Assembly: GCA_029215795.1 (NCBI GenBank)
Contig: JARDYH010000002.1
Span: 359,130,973-359,194,972 of the forward strand
Source of the DNA: Anniella stebbinsi
Taxonomy: Eukaryota > Chordata > Lepidosauria > Squamata > Anniellidae
Reading direction: 5' to 3'
DNA: 64,000 nucleotides
Of this stretch, positions 25,701-39,189 are shown in pieces. Position numbers and translations under genes: made by a program. Under the pieces are notes generated by a model, which was given only the letters and a program-made list of their open reading frames with translations, made no database searches and was not told the origin of the DNA. Each line of letters opens with the position of its first letter. The first letter of the stretch is position 1.

Positions 25701-28700
25701 GCTATAATACCGCCACTAGATGGCGGTGTTTCATTGAACAGAATAGCATTGCCGAGAGGGGAAATTTTCAAAATCACGTGGTCGCTGTCTAAAGAAGCCA
25801 GTTGTAAACATGGAAAGATTCCAGAAGAAGAAACTCCGGTAAGGGTGTAGGTTTTTGTCCTTAATGTAGAGATAGCCCTAGTGAAAGTGAGGAAGCTTTC
25901 CAAGCATTGGTTCCAGCAAAGTCTACCGGTGGTTCCTCTGATTTAAATACAGGGGAGTGGCCATTAAAGATCAGTACTGGACAGTTGATCCCAGCAGGGA
26001 AACCTGCCTCTTAAGGGATTGCGGCATCCCATACGAGAGACAAGCGAAAGGAGAAGATTCCACAGAACAAAGCGAAAATGAACCAATGCAAAAGCGCTAG
26101 GAACCCTAACAGGTGTTATAGAAGAATTGCACAAAAATGTTTGTGAAAGTGACTATATTTGAGTCCAAACAGATATCAGTACCTCAAAAGAATTAGAACT
26201 ATATAAATGGAATTAGGAATATAGAATTTACCAGTAGTGCCGGTTTATAATTTGCTTGAAACACTTCAGAAAAACGTTCCTAAGACACTTCTTCAGAAAA
26301 TCACCTCTTTACTGTTTTCTTCAGAGAAACACGTCTTTGCAGTTCTTACAGTTCTTATTCAAATTAAGTCCCAGTTGGTTCCAGTGAACTAAAACAAATA
26401 AGAATTGCAACAGTTTTGTATTATCTACGTATTGAAAGCATATGAAGATTTATATACTGGGATTGAGCAAAAATCTCACCCTTGAGGCTATGAGAAAGCT
26501 CCCTGGAGAGAACCTTCCACCAGGAGAGAAATCTCAACTCCTATGCATCCTCCTTAGTTTTAATCTTTAATTATAAAAAAAAACCAAAAAAAAAACCAAA
26601 AAAAAAAATTCAGTTAGTAGACAATTAAGTTTTATAAAACCACATGAAACCTCCTTAGAGAAGAATTCCTTTCAGAGGCAAATGCGCTACTGAGACCGGA
26701 ACTGTTTCTTGCAGTAACTTTCAACAAGAATATTTGGGTTGCTGCTCTGAATAGAGGCCCTGCCCCACTTTATATATAAGGTCAAGAGAGACAGCTTTGA
26801 GAAAATCGACAAGGTTCGTAGAGGCCCAGCGTTAAATCTGTTAAGTCTGAAGTTCAACCGAGTCTATTACAAACGACAGAACCAAGTGACGCGTGTTACC
26901 CAAAAGGAACAGGCTCGTTTTCCTAGGAGATATGCCAATTCCCACTAAGAAGCACAGACTCCAAAGATCCGATCCAACGCACTTTTATTACGTTCAGCTG
27001 AGCGGGTGCACTCTAGCAAGCTGCCAGCTCACCAGAGTCACACCTAGGAGCACCCAAGCCCCCCCTTATATACTATACAGCATAAAATCTATGTCATTGC
27101 TTTATACAGCACAAGCGCAAGCAAAAACCCCTGCATTCCAACGAGAGAGTCATTGCCCTTTGACACACTGTTGAAAGCCACTGCGCATGTTTCAGTTGTT
27201 GCTGGGTTAGATTCTGTAGCTTCTGATAAGGTGCGCTGATGGCCTTGCATTAGGAAATGCAGATGAAACCAGGCTTGTAGCAAGGCCTTTCGCATACGCA
27301 CTTTGAATTTTCCTTCAGCCTTGAGCAAGAGTTCCCAGCATTCTGTACTTGTAAACAAAGATGGCTACACTTTGGCTATCACGCGTGTCTGTTGGATTTT
27401 AACATTCTTGCTCATGCAGAAGAAATAGCTGTGATACGTTTTACAAAAACACAGGTAAATCCAGTTTATCCTTGAGGCCATTGTGGATAGTTTGTCAATC
27501 CAGAACACCTCCCTCTGGGACATTAATACATCTAATGGCATACGTGTAAAAGGGTTCGAGCGAATATGTTCTAATGCAAAAAAAAAATCTCAGATCAGTG
27601 ACCTGGTGGTGCTGTTCTCTAAAATGGGATGTTAATGGTGTCTCAACCACAGATCTGCGGATCTTACTCTTGTGTTCTTTGATTCATGATCTCAGTGATC
27701 TTGCGGTTTGTCCAATGTATAGTTTAGGACATGGGCTCAAAATACCATATACTACAAAAGAGGTGCTGCAACTTGTAAATGATCTCAGAGTGGGTTTTTT
27801 TTTTATCATATGGATTGCAAAATTCCTTAATTTCCAAACACTGAGGTCAACACAAGCAGTGTCTACATTTATAATTGGACTCTTACTGTGTACGTGAAAA
27901 TCTGTACAAATGTGATGAGCTTTGTCCGCTATAAATGTGGACAGTGCTCATAACTATAAGCGTGAGATCTATGAGATCGTTTACAATAGATCTCACTGCT
28001 TAACAATGTCAGTGCTGGGCCTCTAAGAACCTTGTAGATTTTCTCACAGCTGGCTCTCTTGACCTTACATAGAAGGTGGGGCAGGGCCTGTATTCACAGC
28101 AGCAAGCAAAATATTCTTTTTGAAGAAGGTTACTGCAAGAAACGGTTCTGGTCTCAGTAGCTCATTCTCCTCTAAGGAGGTTCCATGCCGGCTCCTCGGC
28201 GTGATTGCTGGCTGCCGTTGCAATCCAAGATAGTCCATGACCCTGGAGGGGTCCCCACACGTTCCACGTCTGCAGGGTGCCTGCGCAACGCACGGAGACC
28301 CTTCCAGGGTCACTGGAGTATCTAGGATTGTGGCGGCAGCTGGCAATCGTGCCAAGGAGGTGGCGATTGCGCCATGGAGCAGGCAATTGCGGCGGTAGCG
28401 AGAACACTTGCGCCATCCGTTCCTGGGCCTCGGTAAGTGCAGCCCTCCCAGGCACTGCATGCTGGGAGTTGTAGGCTGTAACTTAGGCTGACCATGTGAA
28501 AAGGAGGACAGGGCTCCTATATCTTTAACAGTTGCATAGAAAAGGGAATTTCAGAAGGTGTCACTTGTATATATGCAGCACCTGGTGAAATTCCCTCTTC
28601 ATCACAACGGTTAAAGCTGCAGGAACCCTGCCCTCTTTTGTATCTGGTCAAGGGGGCAGGGCTCCTGCAGCTTTAACTGTTGTAATGAAGAGGGAATTTC

Positions 28701-31700
28701 AGCAGGCTCTGCATGGAAACAAATGACACTGGCTGAAATTCCCTTTTCTGTGCAACTGTTAAAGATACAGGAGTCCTGTCTTCCTTTTCACATGGTCAGC
28801 CTAGCTTACGGGGACTTAGGGCTGTGCAAGGAAATGGCGGATCTGCCATAAAATGGCCTCCGTGATTCGGAATCTGGGGCTCGCACAGCCCTATTTGAAA
28901 CAAGTTATAAATGGGTATACTTGTAAATTCCATAATCCTAATTCTATGATTTATTTCTAATTCTTTTGAGGTACTTTTCTGTGCGGTCTCCAATATATCC
29001 ATCTTCCACAAGCGTTTTTGTGCAATTCTTCTACAATACCGTTTAGAGTTCCTAGTGCTTTTTTGCATTTGTTTGTTTCTTTGTGGCATCTCACATGAGG
29101 CCTCAGCGCCTCCCTCTTTAATTGAGGGTGCAGTAAAGGAGACACCCGCTCCTGCAGGGACCTCCTGCAGCTTCCCTGTTCCCATGGAAGGCTCCCCTGG
29201 ATGAGAAGCGGGGGCCTCCGTCAAGGTCATGCCTCCCGGCTGTGGAAGGTAGGCCATATCAGTGTCCTGTCTGTCATCCCCTCCTGGCTCATAAGCCAGT
29301 GAGAGGCATGGCAGAACTAAGTTTATTTATATTTATTTCATTTCTACACCACCCAATAGCTGAAGTTCTCTGGCCAGTTCACCAACATTAGAACCACAAG
29401 GAACAGCATAAAATATAAAATATAGAAGCTTAAAACTGCAATGTAAAACTACAGCCAGGATAAAACTTAGCAGCAATGCAGAGATATAAAATATGGATTT
29501 AAGATAGATTTTAAAAAGCAGAGCTAAAAGACTAGGATGCTAAAATGCTAAACTACTGAGAAAATAAAAAAAAGTCTTCTCCTGGTGCCAAAGAGAGTGC
29601 AACGTAGGTGCCGGGCAAACCTCTCTGGGGAGCTCATTCCACAGCCGGGGTGCCACTGCAGAAGAGGCCCTCTTTACGAACAACAAGCTCAACATTGGGC
29701 TAGTGATAGTCCATCTGTGTTCACTCCACTTTAGAAAGAACAGGTTTGACAGGTCTTTCAGTCTAAAGGGGCTTACAGCCTAAAAATAGAGACAGGGATG
29801 CCCTGGAGGAAGCGGGGCAGGAAGCGGAAACTGGGGGTAAACAGAGCAAACGTTTGTCATCTCAATTGCACAGAATTAAGCCCTCGGTTGGCAATATTAT
29901 GGTGGTCGCTAAATATCAGAAGCTGATAATTAACTGGATCTGACCACATGGTGGAAGGCGGTGGAGTTGTTTAATACGATCAAGGACAGCGGTACTTAGC
30001 TTGCACTAAGTTTTCTTACACAATTCAGAGTGCAAACTCTTATCTCCCTTTCCAGTGTTGGACCTGAGTAGGGTGACCATATGAAAAGGAGGACAGGGCT
30101 CATGTAACTTTAACAGTTGTAAAGAAAGGGGAATTTCAGCCGGCATCATTTGTATGCAATTAGTACCTGGTGATATTCCCTCTTCATCACAACAGTTAAA
30201 GCTGCAGGGGCCCTGCCTTCTTTTGTATATGGTCACTCTAGTATAGTGCATGCACCTTTAACTGTTGTGGTGAAGAGGAGAGTTTACCAGGTACTAATTG
30301 CATACAAATGACACCTGCTGAAATTCCTTTTTCTCTGCAACTGTTACAGTTATATAAGCTCTGTCCTCCTTTTCATATGGTCAGCCTAGACCTGAGTATA
30401 TTAAAGAATCCCTGCTCTCATAGGAACCTGCCTGGATGTTGAGATCAGATCTTGAGGGGAGGGAGATTCTCCTGGTGCCCCCTACTTTTAGACGTTGGGT
30501 AGCTGGGAACTGGAGAGCAAGCCTTTTCTGTTTACGCAATACGCTTCCCAGAGGCCGAATTTGCTCGGCATAAATTCTGTTTCGTTTTAAGCGCCAGGTC
30601 AAAGCAAGTATTATTATTTTTTTACCCAGGATTTTAATTGAATGGCGATGGTGATGTTTTTTACTGTTGCTGAAATGTTATCCTGCAGGATTTTATAGGT
30701 ATTTCACCTGGTTTTACGTTTCTTCCCCTGTTTTTATCATTCTGCTTTATTGCTCCATTGTTTCATTAGCTTGTATTTTATGGCGTGTGTTTTTATTATC
30801 TGCAAACTGCCTTGTGAATTTTGTTCAGTTGAAACACGGGATATAAATACCTCAAAGAAAGAAAGAAGTGCTTTCAGGCATGTCTCAGCAGCCACCAGAG
30901 GCTAGAAAAAAGCTTTTAAAAAATCAGAAAAGAAAAGCTGAGATTCTCAGGTGTGGGGTGACTATATGGAAAAGAGGACAGGGCTCCTGTATCTTTAACA
31001 GTTGTATAGAAAAGGGAATTTCAGCCGGTGTCATTTGTATGCAATTAGCTCCTGATGAAATTCCCTCTTCATCACCACAGTTAACGCTGCAGGAGCCCTG
31101 CCCTCTTTTGCATCTGGTCACTCAAGTATAGCTTCTGCAGCTTTAACTGTGGTGATTTAACTGAGGGAATTTCACTAGGTGCTGCATGCATACAAATGAC
31201 CCCTGCTGAAATCCCCTTTTCTATACAACTGTTAAAGATACAGGGAGCCCTCTCCTCCTTTCCATAGGATCACTCTACTCAGGTGAGCAAGTTTTGCTAT
31301 ATATGGAGCTGCAGCCCAGGCCAAGGTAAAGAAAGATGAGGGGATGGGTGTAGGGTGACCAGATGAAATCCAGGTCAGGGCTCATGTACTTTAACCATTG
31401 TAAAGAAAAGGGAATTTTAGCCAGTGTCATTTGTATGCAATTAGTTCCTGGTGAAATTCCCTCTTCATCACAACAGTTAAAGTTGCAGGGGCCCTGCCTT
31501 CTTTTGTATATGATCACTCCAGTATAGTGCCTGCAACTTTTAACTGTTGTGATGAAGAGGGAATTTCACCAGGAACTAATTGCATACAAATGACCCTGGC
31601 TGATATTCCCTTTTCTCTACAACTGTTAAAGTTACATGAGCCCTGACCTGGATTTTATCTGGTCAGCCTAGATGGGTGTGAAGGTAAAGAGAACTAATGC

Positions 31701-33183
31701 AGGGGTCAAGATGGTTGGTTGTGGGTCCAGCATGGCACTGTGGCTCACTCTGAGGTCATTTAGGAGAGCAGCCAATCCCATGTGATTCATGCCAAGGCTT
31801 GGTTGACTGCTAACCTCTTGCTAATTGGTAACTGAGCCATGGGATAAAAAACGGCAGCCTGGTCCCTTCACTTGCTGGGCCAGAGAACAAAGTGACATGA
31901 TTCCAAGTGTAGAGAGGTCTGCTGTGCAAGCCACAAAACCATTGTTCGGTAAATAGACAACTCTTCACACCTGAAGAGAGTGTGAACGCTAGGAGCTATC
32001 TTCTAAGCTTAATTCGCCTAACAAAGCAAGGCAGTTGCCTATCAACTAGATAGTCGGTTTCCTGCAATGCCGAACAGGTTGTTACTGAATCCCTCCACCA
32101 GGGAGGGTCTTCAAGTTGAAACATCTGGCGAGTGGCCAGCCCAGTGGATTGCTTCCCACCTCCTCTCAACTCTGATCACTGGACCTTGCTGCGGACTCTG
32201 GGATCTCTCAGCTTCCATGTTCTTTCCCCCTCCAACAAAGACTGAGTTCCCAGGGCTGTGGGGAATGATCTCTGAGCCTGGGCGTCCAGTCCGATAAGCT
32301 CCTGGGAAGATTCCTCCTGGACTCCTGGAGAGTCTTGGAGAATTTCCTCCCCTGCTTCCTGTCTTGGCTAGTCTACTTCTCCTACTTCAGCCTTCGAGTC
32401 TGATCCTGCCTCTGAAACCCAGTCACCCACACTAGGGAGAACGGGCCTGATCCTGGCACAAGGAAACTAGAGCACGGGTGAGCTACTTGTGACCCTCCAG
32501 ATAGAATTGGAATACAACTCACATCCCCTCACCATTGGCTTGAGCTGATGGGAGTTGTAGGCCAAAACATCTTGCCTGAGCCAACGAGTGGCCGTGATTC
32601 AGCTGGATTGCTCCTTCCTTTGGCCTCCTCCGTGTTTCAAGGTGCAAAGTACCTTGCTGGGAAGAGCCAGACCAGCGGACAGGTTTCCCCCTCCGTATAG
32701 CACTTCCTGTCTTAAGGGGCCCAATGGCGCAGCCTGGGTGCACAGGGCAAGCCAAGAGCCTGAGGGGGCATCACTGCCAGGAAGATGTGCCAAGCTGTGG
32801 CTTTGATCGCTTGCCACATGGGGCAGGCTGCACACGAAACAAAGTGTTTCATCATCATTTGTATAGTGCAACCTTTCCAAACCTGCCGCCTTCCAGATAA
32901 GTAGTACTGCAGGCTGGTATAGTGCTTCCAAGTGTCTGAAGCGCTTTGCATGCATTATCTAATTTGGGAATGAGCAACCAAAAGTTTTGGCCTGCACCTC
33001 CCACCAGCCCAGTATAGCCAACAGGGAGGCATGATGGGAGTTGTAGGCCCTCTGGAAGGCCACAAGTTGCCCACCCCTGATATAGTTATTGTCCTTACAA
33101 CAACCCTGGAAGGTAGGTCAATATTAGCCACTGTGGGAAACAGGATGCAGGGGGTTGGTCTGACCCAGCAAGACTCTTCTTAG

Positions 33184-33215
<32 letters not shown>

Positions 33216-36200
33216 CCCCTGTATTGCAAATATGGGGATGGAAGCAGAGAGAGGGGGGAGTGGCTTGCCAAAAGCTCCCTGGTGAGTTCTTTGCAGAGGT
33301 GAGATTTGTGCCAGGGGCTTCCTGAGTCACAGCTCAGTCTCTTTAGCCACTGCGTCACACCCACATAGTCCTGGCTTCTTGCCCTGCTAGCTCCTGGCAC
33401 CCAGATTCAAACATTTCAGGATTATAGTCCTTTGAGGATCCAGCCCTCTATACTTCCTCCTTCCTTGATGGTGGAAGAAGATGGTGGGGGCCCAGCCTAA
33501 CCCCTTTTGGCCTTATTTAGGGTGACCATATGGAAAGGAGGACAGGGCTCCTGTATCTTCATCAGTTGTATTGAAAAGGGAATTTCAGCGGGTGTCATTG
33601 GTAGGCATGCAGCAGCTGGTGAAATTCCCACTTCATCACAACAGTTAAAGCTGCAGGAGCTATACTAGAGTGACCAGATACAAAAGAGGGCAGGGCTCCT
33701 GCAGCTTTAACTGTTGTGATGAAGAGGGGATTGCACCAAGTGCTGCATGCCTACAAATGACCCCCGCTGAAATTCACCTTTCAGTACAGGTTACGGGAGC
33801 AGAAGAACATAAGAAGTGCCATGCTAGATCAAACCAAGGGTCCATCTAGCCCAACACTCTGTTCAACACAGTTGCCATCCAGCTGTCGAGCAGGGACCAA
33901 CAAATCAGGACACGGTGCAACAGCACCCTCCCATCCATGTTCCCCAGCAACCGGTGCACACAGGCTTATTTCCTCAGATACTGGAGGTAGCACATAGCCA
34001 TCAGGGCTAGTTGCCATTGATGGTCCTCTTCTCCAGGAATTTATCCAACCCCGTCCTCCTTTTCATATGGTCACCCTAACCCTGTTGTTTTGACAAGTGT
34101 GGTCAAGGCGAGAGGAGCGGAGGGGAAGGGGTGCTGCGGTTCCATTGTTTGTGCTCCTAGGATGCCCCCCAAGGCCCTGGAATAGATGACCCTGATGCTT
34201 TGCACTCCCGTGGCAGGTGCTGGCTGTCTACCTGGACTACATGGTGGACTTGGGAATGCTGTTGGGTGGAGCCAAAGCTTCCACGGAAGAGCAGATGCGG
34301 CAGGTGCTGGAACTGGAGACTCAGCTGGCCAACCTCACCGTCCCCCAAGATGAACGGCGGGACGACGAGAAGATTTACCACAAGCTGAACATTGCCGAGC
34401 TGCAGGTGGGGCCTGTCTGGATAAGGGCGGCAGCAGGAGAGGCCTGGGAGTGGGGCGGGGATGGGCCTGGGAGTGAGGCGGGGATGGGCCTGGGGGCAGG
34501 GCAATGGGCAGAAGTATTTGAATCAGCCTTTGGCTTAGACTTGGCTACTGCTGAACGGGAGGGAAATGGGATTCTTCGGGAAGAGAGATGTTCCGTAATT
34601 TCAGTAAAGCTCCCAAGGGCAGAGGGGAACGGGCTTTAGTGTTGTGGGGTCTGCTTGTTTTTTTTTCCCCACTAAGAGCTACCAACCCGAGTCTGGTGTA
34701 AAAAACATACATTTTTTCCCCAATTACCAGGACATAAAAATCCACTCCTGGTTCTCCGAAGCTTCTTCATTTCAGGGAATAATTTTGGACAGGAGGGGTA
34801 GAGCTATTTCGTTGCTGCAACTGTTAGGTAACTGGGAGTCAGAAATCCTTGCTGGTCTATTGCAAATCACCCAGGGATCTACAGGTAGATCCGGATCTAC
34901 CTTCTGGCCACCCCTGCCATAGTGCCTTGGGCACTCCAGCCACCGAGGGGATTGGTCAAAGGACATATGGACACATCAGTAGCGTTGCTACTATGATTTA
35001 GGTTGTTGTGTGCAGAGGGATTTTGTGGTGGTATGATGGAGCTTCTAGCAGTGATTGGCCACATCTCCCAGGATTCCCCAGCAACAGCAGGTCATTACTA
35101 TAGGAAATACTTTTCAGTTCTTATTTTAAATAGTTGATTAAAGGGTCTGCTTTCTGCCTTGTGTAGAAGCCTCTCACCTTAGCTAGGGGGACCATATACG
35201 GGGCTCCTGTATCTTTGAATGTTGTGTAGAAAAGGGAATTTCAGCAGGTGTCCTTGGTATGCATGCAGCACCTGGTGAAATTCCCTCTTCATCATGACAG
35301 TTAAAGCTGCAGGAGCCCTGCCTTCTTTTGTATCTGATCATGCTCGGCAGGGCCCTGCATCTTTAACTGTTGCGATGAAAAGGGAATTTCACCAGGTGCT
35401 GCATGCATACAAACGATACCTGCTGAAATCCCCTTTTCAATGCAACTGTTAAAGATACCGGAGCCCTGTCCCTCCTTTCCATATGGTCACCCTAGGCACA
35501 CCCCCTCCCTTACGTCCACCTTCTCCCTTCGATTGTGGGGAAGGATTTCTCCTCCTCCAAGCCCTGATGGGTGTCTCTATCAAAAAATCCCAAGGCAGAT
35601 CTCCATCTGTCTCTTAACCATGAACACCCCTGGAGAAAGCTCCAACCAGCCATCCTGGGCTCTTACTAAGCTATCTCCCTAAGAAAGAAATGGCCAGCCA
35701 ATCCCAATAGTTCACATTACTATTATTTATACAGTCCCATCCATGGACTTGATGCTTGACCTAAACAATAACAAAACTCTTTTATCTTCCTGAAGGAGCT
35801 TCCAGTTTAAACCTGAGCAGTAGGGAGGCAACAGAGGGAAGGAAGAGGTGAGGATAGCAAGGAATTGGGGGGTGTATAAACGCATAAACATTTGCGTTTC
35901 ATTTGGGGACGGAATGTAGAAACATAAGAAACTGCCTTATACTGAGTCAGACTATGGGACCATCTAGCCCAGTATTGTCAACACTGACTGGCAGCAGCGG
36001 GTCTCCTGGGTTTCAGGCTGGATTTTTTTCCAGCCCTACCTGGAGACACAGGGGATCGAACCGGGGACCTTCTGCTTGCAAAGCAGGTGCCCTGCAATGG
36101 AGTTACTGCCCCTCCTGTGGGAGGCTGAGGGTTCCAGTCAGAAGCTTCACAGGAAAAGTGGGTTTGAGGAGGGTTCGGAAGAAAGAAGAGACAGAAATGG

Positions 36201-39155
36201 CACCCTAGAGGAGTTTGGGGAGGGAGCTCCAGGCGGAAGAGGCCAAGAGCTTCGTATAAGGCACGGTCCTCTAATCCCCTCCACAGCCTGCCTGCTTTGC
36301 TTTCCCTCCCGCACTCTGCTTTCAGCAGCATCGTGTTCTCCCTCCTCCTCCCTCCTCCCTGCTTCTTGCAACTTCCTTAACTGAAGACCTGTTTGCTTTC
36401 CTTGCATAAGTCACCATCCGACCACACAGGCAGCATGCAACCCGTCCCCCGTCCCCCCCACAGCCTCTCGATTAGGATTCCATCCGCGCAGCCGTTCAGC
36501 CTTTGTGAATGTTGTAGGCAGCCCAGGAGCCTGTCTGCTCTGCATCCCGATCAGCCCAGAGCAGCAGCTGTGATGCCAAGGCCGGCCTCCGGGCCGTCAT
36601 CCCACGCTGATCCAGAGGCAGGGATGCACGCTCCCCCTCCCTTTGTACGCCCAGCCCTTGAGGGGAGGAGGGGTCACTGCTTCCCAAAGGGGCCGCCGCA
36701 GGGACGGTGCAACGGCACGTCCGTGAGTCGCGAAGTGATGCAGGTGAACGTCAAAGAGAAGGTCCTCGCCTCGCCGATTCCCTGCACGGTGCCCTGGTCT
36801 TGTGAACGGTGAGGCGTGTATCCTCCGCTGCGGGTGACATTGTGGATCCGCCCGCTGCCGGAGAATGTTTGGGGTGATTCCGGATGAGGCTTTTGCTGGG
36901 CCATCGCACCACCTCGTTCACGGGCTTCCATGGGAGGCCCGGACAACGTCGTCATCTCCGTTTCATGGCGCTCCTGTGTTTTGCCTCTGTTTCTTCCGTC
37001 TTTTTGTCTTACCAGAAAAGGTACTTCTAGATGGAGGGCTCCTAGCGCCCCCAATTAGAAGGCCCCGACTTTTTCTCCTTAACGGGTTTTCTGCAGTAAG
37101 AGGGGGGAAAAGCTGGAAGAGTCAATGGGAAAACAGTGGAGGGTTACAAGTGGAAAGGAATGTCATCTAGACCCCCAGCCCTGATAAAGTTCTGTGAATG
37201 GGGCAGGGTGATGGTGCGATAGAACCCTTTTCTGGAAGCACCCAAAATCCATTTGGGGGGGGGGGGTGAATAGCTGCACAATGTCTTTTGAAAGTTAACC
37301 TCCATCTAGAAACACACCTGGTGTAAAGTAATCTCTTAGGGTGCAATTCTCTGCATGTTTAGGCAGGGGAAAAAAACCTACAACTCCCAGCATCCCCCAG
37401 CCAGCACTGCTGGCTGGGGAATGCTGAGAATTGTAGAATTCTTTTTTTTTCTGCCTGAACATGCATAGGATTGCACTTTTATTTATTTATATTTATTTAT
37501 TTATTACATTTGTATACCGCCCCATAGCCGAAGCTCTCTGGGCGGTTTACATAGGATTAAATATGGAATATGAGCTAGTAATCTCAGCTTAGTCACAAAG
37601 CCGGGACCGGTTCCTGTGGAACGTTTTGTACACATGCTCCCCCCAAACACAAACCACATGAGCAGCGCATCAAACGAGAAGCGCACCTATGTGTATGATG
37701 ACCCCTGTTCCTCCGTGAAGCAAATGCACGTGGGGTGTGTATCGCTGCGCGCGCGCGTGTGTTTCAAGAAAGGCCCTCCAGATGTGTTGGCCGACAACTG
37801 GGGATGATGGGAGTTATAGTCTCGCACATCTGCAAAGCTCCAGGTTGGGACCGGCTGAACTAGACAACGTATGTGAAGCCTCTGAATGCTTAAAAAAGCT
37901 ACACAAAATTACACAAAACACTCAGGCGTGATCCGGGTATGACACGCTGCCCCTGTATCCCATGCTCTGGCACTCACACCTGAATACAAGCAATGATATG
38001 GGAGCCAAGCTTTAGTAGATGTATTAGGCAAGTCATGTTATTTATTATTACATTTATATCCCACTTTTTTCCCTCCTTAAGGCAGCATACATAATGTGCC
38101 TCCTCTCCACTTTATCCTCACAACAGCAACCCTGTGAGGTAGGTTGGACTGAGAGTCTGACGGAATTCGGACAACACGATAGTCAATGGTGGGGCAATAA
38201 TCAACTTTACAGTTGTCCATCTAGGGGGTACTCCCCACACAACATGGTAATAAACAATCAACTGTGGTGTGGATTAGGATCAGCGCTGAGTTGACTATGG
38301 CAGCATTCAGACAGCACGATAGTCAATACATATGACGATTGTTTCCCCCCAACCCCAGTTGCTTATTGTGTCGTCCGAATTCAGTCTCTGTGACTGGCCC
38401 AAAGTCACCCAATGAGCCTCCATGGCCGAGTGGGGACTAGAACCCGAATCTCCCGACTCCCAATCCAATACTCTAGCCACTACACCACACTGGCTCATTA
38501 TTTGCACTCAACGGAGGATTTCTAGAAGCTGCTTCTTTGCTTGGGAGGAGTTCCCTCACCTCCCCAGTGTAAGCATATACACCAACTGAGAGAAAAATGT
38601 ACTTAACTATGTAATAAGAATAATAATAACCACAGCAATAACACTGTGAAGTATAACAAGCTAGGTTCAGCTCCCAGAGGAAAAGTCCCTCTTGAATCTG
38701 AAAAAAACAGCAAAGTGAGTACAAAGGTAGGACGGGAAAACATCACTGGGCAAAATTGCGCTGACTGCCAATTGCGCTGACCTTGAAAAATCAAGATCAG
38801 ATCCAGCCAGAGGAGGGCAGGAAATCAACCTTTTTCTCACAAGTGGGAAGAACCTTCAGGATATGTCCCAGGAGTGTTCCTCTCACCCACTGGAGGCCAC
38901 GTCCCCCTGCCACGTGGCATCAGATAGCAGTGCCCCCTATTGTTCAGGGGGGTTGGGGAGGGAGTTGGCTCTGCTCGCTAATTCACACCACTTGCTGTAG
39001 CACCGTCTGCCCCAATGCAACCTCTGAAGAAGCGAAAGTGTCAGTGTGCTAATGAAGGATGAAAGGAAGGTAAGAAGTAACGTCTGGGCTTACTGTCTTC
39101 TACACTGTATGTCTGGAAAATGGATATAACAAGACTTATCTTGGTGGTTGCCTTG

Positions 39156-39189
<34 letters not shown>

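Noticed and set aside
36393..36812. 139-codon plus-strand open frame in the intron 8 CpG block
   Set aside because: No domain, no clear splice or start context; best treated as a CpG-rich chance frame.
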